In this document: positions 17,769-25,540 of the stretch, piece after piece | Layout of the letters: every line of letters begins with the position of its first letter | How positions within the stretch are numbered: the stretch's first letter is position 1 | Assembly: GCF_013415485.1 (NCBI RefSeq) | Contig: NZ_JACBXS010000006.1 | Location: forward strand, 1 to 64,000 | Source: Rhabdonatronobacter sediminivivens | Lineage (GTDB): Bacteria > Pseudomonadota > Alphaproteobacteria > Rhodobacterales > Rhodobacteraceae | Length of the DNA: 64,000 nucleotides | Reading direction: 5' to 3' | Translations under genes and position numbers: made by a program | The notes under the pieces: model-generated | Database searches by the model: none | What the model was told of the DNA's origin: nothing | Seen by the model: only the letters and a program-made list of their open reading frames with translations

Positions 17769-18010
17769 AACGCCCCCGCCACCCCATGCCCGAGGACGTG
17801 GTGCGGCGGCTGGAGGCCGAAGGGCTGCGCGCCGCCTATGACGCGCGCCCGCCCTATCAGCGCAACGACTGGCTGGGCTGGTTTTCAGAGGCCAAACGCC
17901 CCCAGACCCGCGCCCGCCGGATTGACGGCATGATCGGCGACTTGCGCGCGGGGCATGGCTACATGGGCATGCCCTGGAACCCGCCCGAGGCGCGAAAGGC
18001 CCGCCAGTGA
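17765..18010 (+). CDS. Small YdeI/OmpD-associated family protein
   Basis: This 81-residue protein holds the conserved motif RPPYQRNDWLGWFSEAKRPQ followed by TRARRIDGMI. It is typical of the C-terminal part of the YdeI (bacteriocin-protection/OmpD-associated) family. Only this module is present, so it is short compared with full YdeI proteins. It overlaps glnD and murJ by 4 bp each, so it is certainly translated in the same message. Its function is unknown. Confidence 0.75.
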   Translation: MKRPRHPMPEDVVRRLEAEGLRAAYDARPPYQRNDWLGWFSEAKRPQTRARRIDGMIGDLRAGHGYMGMPWNPPEARKARQ

Positions 18011-19557
18011 CACCCATCCGACTGATCAGCGGCTTCCTGACCGTGGGGCTGTGGACGCTCTTCAGCCGTATCTTCGGCTTTGTGCGCGATGTGGCCATCG
18101 CCGCCTATCTGGGCGCCGGCCCGGTGGCCGAGGCCTTCCTGATCGCCTTTGCCCTGCCCAACATGTTCCGCCGCTTCTTTGCCGAAGGCGCGTTCAACAT
18201 GGCCTTCGTGCCCATCTTCGCCAAGAAGCTGGAACAGTCCGAGGACGCGCTGGGCTTTGCCCGCAATGCCGCCGCAGCGCTGGGCATGTTCCTGCTGGGC
18301 TTTTCGGTGCTGGCGCATCTGGCCATGCCCTGGCTGGTCATGGCCATGGCCTACGGGTTCCGCGGGGATGAGCGGTTTGACATGGCGGTGCTCTACGGGC
18401 GCATCGCCTTTCCCTATATCCTGTTCATCTCGCTGGCGGCGCTGCTGTCGGGGGTGCTGAACTCCATCGGGCGTTTTGCCGTGGCGGCGGCGGTGCCGAC
18501 ATTGCTGAACGTGGTGTTCATCGCCGCGCTGGTGCTGGCGGATTGGCGCGACTGGCCGGTGGGGGATGCGCTGGCCTGGGCGGTGCCGGTGGCGGGGGTG
18601 GCGCAACTGGGCGCGCTGTGGTGGTCGGCGGCGCGGGCGGGCTTTGTCATCGCCCCGCAATGGCCCCGGATCACGCCCGAGATGAAGCGCCTGTTGCGCA
18701 TCATGGGGCCTGCGATCCTGGCAGGCGGCGTGGTGCAGATCAACCTGCTGGTGGGCCGCCAGGTCGCCAGCTTCTTCGAAGGCGCGGTGGCCTGGCTCAG
18801 CTACGCCGACCGGCTTTATCAACTGCCGCTGGGGGTGGTGGGCATCGCCATCGGTGTGGTGCTGCTGCCGGACCTTTCGCGCCGGTTGGGCAATGGCGAC
18901 ACGGCGGGGGGGCGCTGGTCCTTCAGCCGCGCGCTGGAGTTTTCGCTGGCCCTGACCCTGCCCTCGGCGGTGGCGCTGATGGTGATTGCGGGGCCGATCG
19001 TTTCCGTCCTGTTCGAACGCGGCCAGTTCGGGGCGGCGGATACGGCGGCCACGGCGCTGGCGCTGGCGGTTTACGGGGCGGGCCTGCCTGCCTTCGTGCT
19101 GCAAAAGGTGCTCCAGCCGCTGTATTTCGCCCGCCATGACACGCGCCGGCCCTTCAACTACGCGGTGGTGGCCATGGTGGTGAACGCAGTGCTGGCGGTG
19201 GGGCTGGCCCCGGTCATGGGATATATCGCGGCGGCGCTGGCGACATCGGTGGCGGGCTGGGTCATGGTCTGGCAACTTTGGCGCGGGGCACGGCCTCTGG
19301 GCGAGGCGGCGCAGCCCGATGCGCGCTTCACCCGGCGCCTTTGGCGGCAAGTCGCGGCATCGCTGGCCATGGGCATGGCGCTCTGGGCGCTGATGCTGGT
19401 GCTAGACCCCTGGCTGATCCAGAGCGGGGTGCGCTACCTTGCGCTGGCCGCGCTCATCCTCGGTGGCTCAGTGGTTTATTTCGTCGCGGGCGCTGTCCTG
19501 GGCGCATTCAACCTGTCCGATTTCCGCAGTGCCCTGCGGCGCAAGTCCCGGGGCTGA
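18007..19557 (+). CDS. murJ: Lipid II flippase MurJ
   Basis: The protein has 516 residues with about 14 membrane helices. It has the MurJ/MVN signatures RIFGFVRDVAIAAYLGAGPV, AFLIAFALPNMFRRFFAEGA and SYADRLYQLPLGVVGIAIG. It moves lipid-linked peptidoglycan precursor across the inner membrane. The linkage to glnD is common in this family of bacteria. The gene ends at a strong hairpin, consistent with operon termination. Confidence 0.97.
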   Translation: MTPIRLISGFLTVGLWTLFSRIFGFVRDVAIAAYLGAGPVAEAFLIAFALPNMFRRFFAEGAFNMAFVPIFAKKLEQSEDALGFARNAAAALGMFLLGFSVLAHLAMPWLVMAMAYGFRGDERFDMAVLYGRIAFPYILFISLAALLSGVLNSIGRFAVAAAVPTLLNVVFIAALVLADWRDWPVGDALAWAVPVAGVAQLGALWWSAARAGFVIAPQWPRITPEMKRLLRIMGPAILAGGVVQINLLVGRQVASFFEGAVAWLSYADRLYQLPLGVVGIAIGVVLLPDLSRRLGNGDTAGGRWSFSRALEFSLALTLPSAVALMVIAGPIVSVLFERGQFGAADTAATALALAVYGAGLPAFVLQKVLQPLYFARHDTRRPFNYAVVAMVVNAVLAVGLAPVMGYIAAALATSVAGWVMVWQLWRGARPLGEAAQPDARFTRRLWRQVAASLAMGMALWALMLVLDPWLIQSGVRYLALAALILGGSVVYFVAGAVLGAFNLSDFRSALRRKSRG

Positions 19558-19579
19558 GCCCTAGGCCAGGCAGACAGAC

Positions 19580-19603
19580 GCCCCGGCGCCCTGGCGCCGG
19601 GGC
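19580..19603. terminator. Hairpin after murJ
   Basis: An 11-bp GC stem (GCCCCGGCGCC with its exact complement) encloses a 2-nt loop, 22 nt past the murJ stop. The convergent neighbour ends at 19720, so this probably serves as a terminator for murJ, although no T-run follows. Confidence 0.6.
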
Positions 19604-19653
19604 AGCGCCCATGCGGCGCCGGGTGGGTGGGTGGGGCGACGCATGGGCGCTGC
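19602..19653 (+). repeat. G-quadruplex-loop hairpin, copy 1
   Basis: A perfect 14-bp inverted repeat (GCAGCGCCCATGCG at 19602-19615, CGCATGGGCGCTGC at 19640-19653) brackets a 24-nt loop. The loop contains GGGTGGGTGGGTGGGG, a textbook four-tract G-quadruplex motif. It lies between the convergent genes murJ and the META-domain gene. Copies with the same loop but unrelated stems are at 50926-50976 and, reversed, at 22576-22649. Confidence 0.85.
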
Positions 19654-19719
19654 CTGTACCCGGCCCCAGGTTGCACCCGGCATGGAAGGGAAGCGCGCCA
19701 CCAGCCTCTGCCAGACCGC

Positions 19720-20673
19720 TCAGTCGGCCACCTTCGCCGCCTCCAGCACCGGCGCGCCCCGTGCCGTCAGGACCAGCGCGCCTGCATCGTCCAGACGATA
19801 GCCGTCAACGCTGGCCAGAACCTCGACCAGTTTCCGTTCCTCGGCCGCCAGATCATCCGGGCAGGCCATCAGGGTCGATGCCATCTGACGGAAATCCAGC
19901 ATTCCCCCATGACGGGTATAGCTTCCGATCATCCGGTTGCAGCCCAGCCCGGCACTGACCCGGCCATCCGGGGTGAACCCGATCGTGGCGTCCTCGGGCG
20001 CTGACACCGGAGCACCGTTCAGGGTCCTGATATCCCAAAGCTGCACCAGATCCGCTTGTGACGAGAGAAGGCTGCACTCGGGCAATTCCTCTCCCGCGAT
20101 GGAAACCAGCGCGCTTTCGCCCCGGCTCCAGACCCAGGTATCGGCATCCTGCGGATCCTCGAACCGCGCGCCCGAGGCCGCGGGCGCTGCCTCCAGCAGC
20201 CAGACCCCGTCACTGCCCCGCAACCGCGCGCCTTCGGGTATGATCCCGAACTCCAGCAAGCTGTCGCCGCAGCGCAACAGGCTGGCAAAGCCCATGGGGT
20301 CGCTGTGGCGCGCGCGGATCTCGCCCAGGTCCAGATCGTCTTCGCCGGGTACAACCCCCTGCGGCAGGGTCAACCACAGCGCGCCGTCGGGCCAGCGTAA
20401 CCCGGCGCGCAGGGTCAGCAGTTGGTCGGCTGGGACCTCCAGCGCGAACGCCAGCGGCACCTGTGCGCCGTCCGTGGGTACGCGCAGCGCAGCCAGTGCG
20501 CGCTCCTCTTCGTCCAGCGCCTCGACCATCAGCAGGCTGCCCTCGGGCAGGGCGATGCGTTCGAAATAGGTGATGGCGCCTGCCAACGTGCGGGTGTCGG
20601 CCAGTGCCGGCAGCGCAAGCGCAAGGCTCAGCGCGGCTGTCAGGGCAGGGGGGAGCAAAGGGTGTGTCATCAT
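19720..20673 (-). CDS. Secreted META-domain (HslJ-like) protein with YbaY- and MliC-like segments
   Basis: This 317-residue exported protein has a signal peptide ending at about ALPALA. A YbaY-like beta domain follows (TLAGAITYFERIALPEGSLL), then a segment resembling the MliC lysozyme-inhibitor fold (about 150-205, with paired Cys). A C-terminal META domain (LWDIRTLNGAPV, GLGCNRMIGSYTRHGGMLDF, MASTLMACPDD) completes it. META proteins are linked to envelope stress or antibiotic tolerance, and the combination suggests a periplasmic role. The start at 20673 has AAGG upstream; an ATG at 20694 is an alternative. Confidence 0.78.
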   Translation of the reverse strand: MMTHPLLPPALTAALSLALALPALADTRTLAGAITYFERIALPEGSLLMVEALDEEERALAALRVPTDGAQVPLAFALEVPADQLLTLRAGLRWPDGALWLTLPQGVVPGEDDLDLGEIRARHSDPMGFASLLRCGDSLLEFGIIPEGARLRGSDGVWLLEAAPAASGARFEDPQDADTWVWSRGESALVSIAGEELPECSLLSSQADLVQLWDIRTLNGAPVSAPEDATIGFTPDGRVSAGLGCNRMIGSYTRHGGMLDFRQMASTLMACPDDLAAEERKLVEVLASVDGYRLDDAGALVLTARGAPVLEAAKVAD

Positions 20674-20786
20674 CGTGGCCTTGTGCAATTTCATATGCGC
20701 CCAGTGTAGCTGCATTGCGCCGGGGCGTCATGGGCGCGGTCGGGCAGGTTGATAGCTGCTGCCTATCGAATTACGGATAATTGATA

Positions 20787-20816
20787 TTGACCGAGCGACA
20801 AATGCCCCGTTACATT
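20787..20816 (+). promoter_or_regulatory. Likely sigma-70-type promoter of the formate dehydrogenase genes
   Basis: TTGACC at 20787-20792 is separated by 18 nt from TACATT at 20811-20816, about 40 nt upstream of the first gene. Just upstream is a TATC-N8-GATA dyad (20764-20779) that could bind a regulator. This is inference from consensus only. Confidence 0.45.
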
Positions 20817-20857
20817 GTATACCAACCAAGCAAACTAGCGATATGGGAGCCAGGAAC

Positions 20858-22543
20858 ATGGCCTTGGACGAAGGAAACGGTGTCTGGAAGTCGGGGCGCG
20901 GGCGCGGACGGCGCACCCCCAAGGGCCGCCAGTATGACGACCAGGCGCTGGAAGAGGTGCAGGCCCTGCTGGGCGAGCGTCCCCGCCGCCGCGACCTGCT
21001 GATCGAATTCCTGCATCTGATTCAGGACCGTTACGGGCATCTGTCCGCGGCGCATCTGCGTGCGCTGGCGCATGAGATGCGTCTTTCGATGGCCGAGGTC
21101 TGGGAGGATGCCAGCTTCTACGCGCATTTCGATCTGGTGAAGGAAGGCGAGACCCCGCCCCCGGACCTGACGATCCGGGTGTGCGATTCGCTGTCGTGCG
21201 AACTGGCCGGGGCGCAGGCTTTGAAGGACGCGCTGGAGGCCGGGCATGACCCTTCGAAGGTGCGCGTGCTGCGCGCGCCCTGCATGGGCCGTTGCGACAC
21301 CGCGCCGGTGGTGGAGATCGGCCACCGCCATGTGGACCACGCCACGCCCGAGACTATCGCCGAAACCATCGCCGCGGGCGATTTCCACGCCGTGATCCCC
21401 GATTACGAGCGGTTGGAGGCCTATCGCGCCAATGGCGGCTACGCCGCGCTGGAAGAGCTGCGCCAGAACGGCGACTGGGAAGCGGTGCAGGAAAAAGTGC
21501 TCGAATCCGGGCTGCGCGGGCTTGGCGGCGCCGGGTTCCCTTCGGGCAAGAAATGGGGCTTCGTGCGCGCCAACCCCGGCCCGCGCTATCTGGCCGTCAA
21601 TGGGGATGAGGGCGAGCCCGGCACCTTCAAGGACCGTTACTATCTGGAGCGCGTGCCGCATCTGATGCTCGAAGGCATGCTGATCGCCGCATGGGCGGTC
21701 GAAGCCGACAAGTGCTTCATCTACATGCGCGATGAATACCCTGCGGTGCTGCATATCCTGGCCGAGGAGATCGCCGCGCTGGAGGCGGCAGGGATCGTGG
21801 CGCCCGGATACATCGACCTGCGCCGCGGCGCAGGCGCCTATATCTGCGGCGAGGAATCGTCGATGATCGAATCGATCGAAGGCAAGCGCGGCCTGCCCCG
21901 CCACCGCCCGCCCTATGTGGCGCAGGTGGGCATCTTCAACCGCCCCACGCTGGTCCACAATGTCGAAACTCTGCACTGGGTGGCCCGCGTCTGCCGCGAA
22001 GGCCCCGAGGTGCTGAACAGCACCGAGTTGAACGGACGCAAGGGCCTGCGCAGCTATTCGGTCAGTGGCCGTGTGGCGAAGCCGGGCGTGTACCTGCTGG
22101 CCGCCGGGTCCACCATCCGCGACGTGATCGAGGCCGCAGGCGGCATGGCCGAAGGCCACACGCTGAAGGCGTATCAGCCGGGCGGGCCGTCTTCGGGGCT
22201 GTTGCCCGCGTCGATGGACGACATCCCGCTGGATTTCGATACGTTGCAGCCGCATGGCAGCTTCATCGGGTCCGCCGCCGTGGTGGTGCTGTCGGACAAG
22301 GACAGTGCCCGTGCCGCGGCGCTGAACATGCTGCGGTTTTTCGAGGATGAAAGCTGCGGGCAATGCACGCCCTGCCGCTCGGGTTGCGAGAAGGCGGTCA
22401 AACTGATGCAGGCCGACACATGGGACCAGCCGTTGCTGGAAGAGCTGTGCCAGACGATGGTTGATGCCTCGATCTGCGGGCTGGGGCAGGCGGCGCCGAA
22501 CCCGATCCTGCTGACCATGAAACACTTCCCCGAGGAAGTCTGA
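20858..22543 (+). CDS. NAD-dependent formate dehydrogenase beta subunit, fused NuoE-NuoF type
   Basis: This 561-residue diaphorase subunit has an N-terminal NuoE-like thioredoxin-fold part with [2Fe-2S] cysteines (VCDSLSCELAG and CMGRCDTAP). It is fused to a NuoF-like part with the FMN/NAD motifs LRGLGGAGFPSGKKW and GDEGEPGTFKDR. A [4Fe-4S] site follows at ESCGQCTPCRSGC. In Rhodobacter capsulatus these parts are the separate FdsG and FdsB. The fused form resembles subunit B of the Methylorubrum FDH1 type. It passes electrons from the alpha subunit to NAD. The ATG at 20858 has GGGAG upstream; another at 20843 lacks a ribosome site. Confidence 0.93.
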   Translation: MALDEGNGVWKSGRGRGRRTPKGRQYDDQALEEVQALLGERPRRRDLLIEFLHLIQDRYGHLSAAHLRALAHEMRLSMAEVWEDASFYAHFDLVKEGETPPPDLTIRVCDSLSCELAGAQALKDALEAGHDPSKVRVLRAPCMGRCDTAPVVEIGHRHVDHATPETIAETIAAGDFHAVIPDYERLEAYRANGGYAALEELRQNGDWEAVQEKVLESGLRGLGGAGFPSGKKWGFVRANPGPRYLAVNGDEGEPGTFKDRYYLERVPHLMLEGMLIAAWAVEADKCFIYMRDEYPAVLHILAEEIAALEAAGIVAPGYIDLRRGAGAYICGEESSMIESIEGKRGLPRHRPPYVAQVGIFNRPTLVHNVETLHWVARVCREGPEVLNSTELNGRKGLRSYSVSGRVAKPGVYLLAAGSTIRDVIEAAGGMAEGHTLKAYQPGGPSSGLLPASMDDIPLDFDTLQPHGSFIGSAAVVVLSDKDSARAAALNMLRFFEDESCGQCTPCRSGCEKAVKLMQADTWDQPLLEELCQTMVDASICGLGQAAPNPILLTMKHFPEEV

Positions 22544-22575
22544 TGCCTGCCTGTCCCATAACGGCCCGGGGGTTT

Positions 22576-22649
22576 CCCGGCCCGGGACACCGCCGGGCCG
22601 CGCTCCCACCCGCCCACCCGCGCGCGCCCCGGCGCCGTCCCGGGCCGGG
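22576..22649 (-). repeat. G-quadruplex-loop hairpin, copy 3, inside the formate dehydrogenase operon
   Basis: A perfect 13-bp inverted repeat (CCCGGCCCGGGAC at 22576-22588 and its complement at 22637-22649) encloses a 48-nt loop. On the minus strand the loop reads GCGCGCGGGTGGGCGGG followed by TGGGAGCGCGG. This closely resembles the loop of the copy at 50926. It sits in the 147-bp gap between the two formate dehydrogenase genes. Sense mRNA therefore carries the C-rich strand and a very strong stem. Confidence 0.75.
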
Positions 22650-22690
22650 GGCGTCGCGGCCTGTTGCCATGAAATTCGGAGATTGAGCCA

Positions 22691-25471
22691 ATGACCGACA
22701 AGATCACCTTTACCCTTGACGGCAAGCAAGTGACCGCCGAGCCCGGCCAGACCATCTGGGAAGTTGCCAACGGCCGTGGCCTGGTCATCCCGCATCTGTG
22801 CCACAAGCCTGCGCCGGGGTATCGCCCTGATGGCAACTGTCGCGCCTGCATGGTGGAAATCGAAGGTGAGCGGGTGCTGGCTGCCAGCTGCATCCGCGAA
22901 CCGCAGGATGGCATGGTGGTGCTTTCGGCATCAAACCGCGCCAAGGCCGCGCAGAAGATGGTGATGGAACTGCTGGTCGCCGACCAGCCGAAGCAGGAAG
23001 TCGCGCACGACAAGTCCGCCCATCTGTGGGACATGGCCGAACGCAATGGCGTCAGCGAAAGCCGCTTTCCGGCGCTGGAGCGCGAGCGTATTCCGCTGCT
23101 CGATGACAGCCATGTGGCCATGCGCGTGAACCTGGATGCCTGCATCCAGTGCGGGCTGTGCGTGCGCGCCTGCCGCGAGGTGCAGGTCAATGACGTGATC
23201 GGCATGGCCGGGCGCGGGCACGACACCTGGCCGGTGTTCGACTTCAATGACCCGATGGGCGACAGCACCTGCGTGGCCTGCGGCGAATGTGTCCAGGCCT
23301 GCCCCACCGGGGCGCTGATGGAAGCCAGCGTTCTGGACGACGCCCAGCAGGGCGACAGCAAGGATATCGATTCCGAGGTAGAGTCGATCTGCCCCTTCTG
23401 CGGGGTGGGCTGTCAGGTCAGCCTCAAGGTCAAGGACGGCAAGGTCAAGTATGTGGACGGCATCAACGGCCCCGCGAACGAAGGGCGGCTTTGCGTCAAG
23501 GGCCGCTTTGGCTTCGACTACATCCACCACCCGCACCGGCTGACCAAGCCGCTGATCCGGCGCGAGGATGCGCCCGCCAAGGGGTTAAACGTAGACCCCG
23601 AGAACTGGCAGGAATTCTTCCGCGAGGCCAGCTGGGACGAAGCGCTGGACGCCGCGGCCAATGGCCTGGGCGGGTTGCGCGACACCCACGGCGGCACCGC
23701 CGTTGCGGGCTTCGGGTCGGCCAAGTGCACCAACGAGGAGGCGTATCTGTTCCAGCGCCTCATCCGCGAAGGGTTCAAGCACAACAACGTCGATCACTGC
23801 ACGCGGCTGTGCCATGCCTCGTCGGTGTCGGCGCTGATCGAAAACGTGGGCTCGGGCGCGGTTACCGCCACGTTCAACGAGATCGAGAATGCAGACGTGG
23901 CCATCGTCATCGGCGCCAACCCGGTGGAAAACCACCCCGTCGCCGCGACCTTCTTCAAGCAGTTCACCAAGCGCGGCGGCAAGCTGATCATCATGGACCC
24001 GCGCGGTCAGGCGCTGGCACGCCACGCCACGCACATGCTGCAGTTCAAGCCGGGCGCCGACGTCTCCATGCTGAACGCGATCATGCACGTGATCGTCGAG
24101 GAAGGGCTTTTCGACACCCAGTACATTCAGGCGATGACCGAAAACTGGGACGAGATGCGCGCGCGGCTGAAGGATTTCACCCCCGAGAAGATGGAGCCCA
24201 TCTGCGGCATTCCCGCCGACACGCTGCGCGCGGTGGCGCGCGACTTCGCGGGCGCCAAGGCAGGCATGATCTTCTGGGGAATGGGGATCAGCCAGCACAT
24301 CCACGGCACCGACAATTCGCGCTGCCTCATTTCGCTGGCGCTGATGTGCGGGCATGTGGGGCGCCCCGGCACCGGGCTGCACCCGCTGCGTGGTCAGAAC
24401 AATGTGCAAGGGGCTTCGGATGCCGGTCTGGTGCCCATGTTCCTGCCCGACTACCAGAGTGTGACCGAAGACAGCATCCGCAACCACTTCACCGAGATCT
24501 GGGGTTCGGGCGATTTCTCGGACCAGAAGGGTCTGACCGTGACCGAGATCCTGGACGCGGTGCACGAAGGCCACATCAAGGGCATGTATATCCTTGGTGA
24601 AAACCCGGCCATGTCGGACCCGGACCTGAACCATGCCCGCGAGGCGCTGGCGAAGCTGGAGCATCTGGTGGTGCAGGACATCTTCCTGACGGAAACCGCC
24701 AACTATGCCGATGTGATCCTGCCAGCGGCGGCCTTCTATGAGAAGTCCGGCACGGTCACCAACACCAACCGTCAGGTGCAGATGGGCCGTCCCGCCACCC
24801 AACCCCCGGGCGAGGCGCGCGAGGATTGGGAAATCACGGTGGCTCTGGCCGAGCGGCTGGGCCTGAACTGGGGCTTCACCCATCCCAGCCAGGTGTTCGC
24901 CGAGATGAAGAAGGGCATGAAGTCGCTCGACAACATCACGTGGGAGCGGCTGGAACGCGAGAACGCGGTGACCTATCCGTCGCTGTCGCCCGAGGATCCG
25001 GGCCAGGCGATCGTGTTCTCGGACGTCTTCCCGCGCGAAGGCGGCCGGGCGCGCTTCACCCCCGCCGACGTGATACCGCCGGACGAATTGCCCGATGCCG
25101 AGTATCCGATGGTCCTGACCACGGGGCGGCAGCTGGAGCACTGGCATACGGGGTCGATGACCCGGCGCTCCAAGGTGCTTGATGCGGTCGAGCCCGAGGC
25201 CAACTGCTCGCTCCATCCGCGCACGTTGAAGATGATGGGCGTGGAACCCGGCGGCATGGTGCGGCTGATCACCCGGCGCGGCAGCATCGAACTGATGGCA
25301 CGCGCCGACCGCGCGGTGTCGGAAAACATGGTCTTCGTGCCCTTCGCCTTTGTCGAGGCCGCGGCGAACGTGCTGACCAACCCCGCGCTCGACCCCTATG
25401 GCAAGATCCCCGAGTTCAAGTTCGCCGCCGTGCGGGTTGAGCCGGCCGAAGCCAAGGTTGCTGCCGAATAG
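22691..25471 (+). CDS. NAD-dependent formate dehydrogenase catalytic alpha subunit
   Basis: This 926-residue molybdo- or tungsto-bis-MGD enzyme oxidises formate to CO2. Domains in order are a NuoG-type [2Fe-2S] domain (PHLCHKPAPGYRPDGNCRAC), two [4Fe-4S] motifs (CIQCGLCVRAC, CVACGECVQACP) and the catalytic-domain [4Fe-4S] site CPFCGVGC...CVKG. The catalytic region has the metal-ligand Cys374 in CTRLCHASSV, and a C-terminal dinucleotide-binding domain follows. No fdsC, fdsD, fdhD or LysR-type regulator lies in the window, so chaperone functions must be encoded elsewhere. The ATG has GGAG at 10 nt. Confidence 0.94.
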   Translation: MTDKITFTLDGKQVTAEPGQTIWEVANGRGLVIPHLCHKPAPGYRPDGNCRACMVEIEGERVLAASCIREPQDGMVVLSASNRAKAAQKMVMELLVADQPKQEVAHDKSAHLWDMAERNGVSESRFPALERERIPLLDDSHVAMRVNLDACIQCGLCVRACREVQVNDVIGMAGRGHDTWPVFDFNDPMGDSTCVACGECVQACPTGALMEASVLDDAQQGDSKDIDSEVESICPFCGVGCQVSLKVKDGKVKYVDGINGPANEGRLCVKGRFGFDYIHHPHRLTKPLIRREDAPAKGLNVDPENWQEFFREASWDEALDAAANGLGGLRDTHGGTAVAGFGSAKCTNEEAYLFQRLIREGFKHNNVDHCTRLCHASSVSALIENVGSGAVTATFNEIENADVAIVIGANPVENHPVAATFFKQFTKRGGKLIIMDPRGQALARHATHMLQFKPGADVSMLNAIMHVIVEEGLFDTQYIQAMTENWDEMRARLKDFTPEKMEPICGIPADTLRAVARDFAGAKAGMIFWGMGISQHIHGTDNSRCLISLALMCGHVGRPGTGLHPLRGQNNVQGASDAGLVPMFLPDYQSVTEDSIRNHFTEIWGSGDFSDQKGLTVTEILDAVHEGHIKGMYILGENPAMSDPDLNHAREALAKLEHLVVQDIFLTETANYADVILPAAAFYEKSGTVTNTNRQVQMGRPATQPPGEAREDWEITVALAERLGLNWGFTHPSQVFAEMKKGMKSLDNITWERLERENAVTYPSLSPEDPGQAIVFSDVFPREGGRARFTPADVIPPDELPDAEYPMVLTTGRQLEHWHTGSMTRRSKVLDAVEPEANCSLHPRTLKMMGVEPGGMVRLITRRGSIELMARADRAVSENMVFVPFAFVEAAANVLTNPALDPYGKIPEFKFAAVRVEPAEAKVAAE

Positions 25472-25540
25472 GGCGCAGAATAGGGCAGGGCGCGGCATTT
25501 TCACTTGCCAGACCATGGCCATGACGCCTTCAATGGTGTC

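Noticed and set aside
14910-18098. Minus-strand open frame of over 1000 codons opposite glnD
   Set aside because: It is the antisense shadow of glnD in a GC-rich genome. It is rich in His, Gln, Arg and Gly with no domain, and glnD is certain.
25472-25540. TTG start at 25505 for the HNH gene
   Set aside because: The ATG at 25541 opens directly into the conserved N-terminus, and the extra 12 residues add nothing recognisable.
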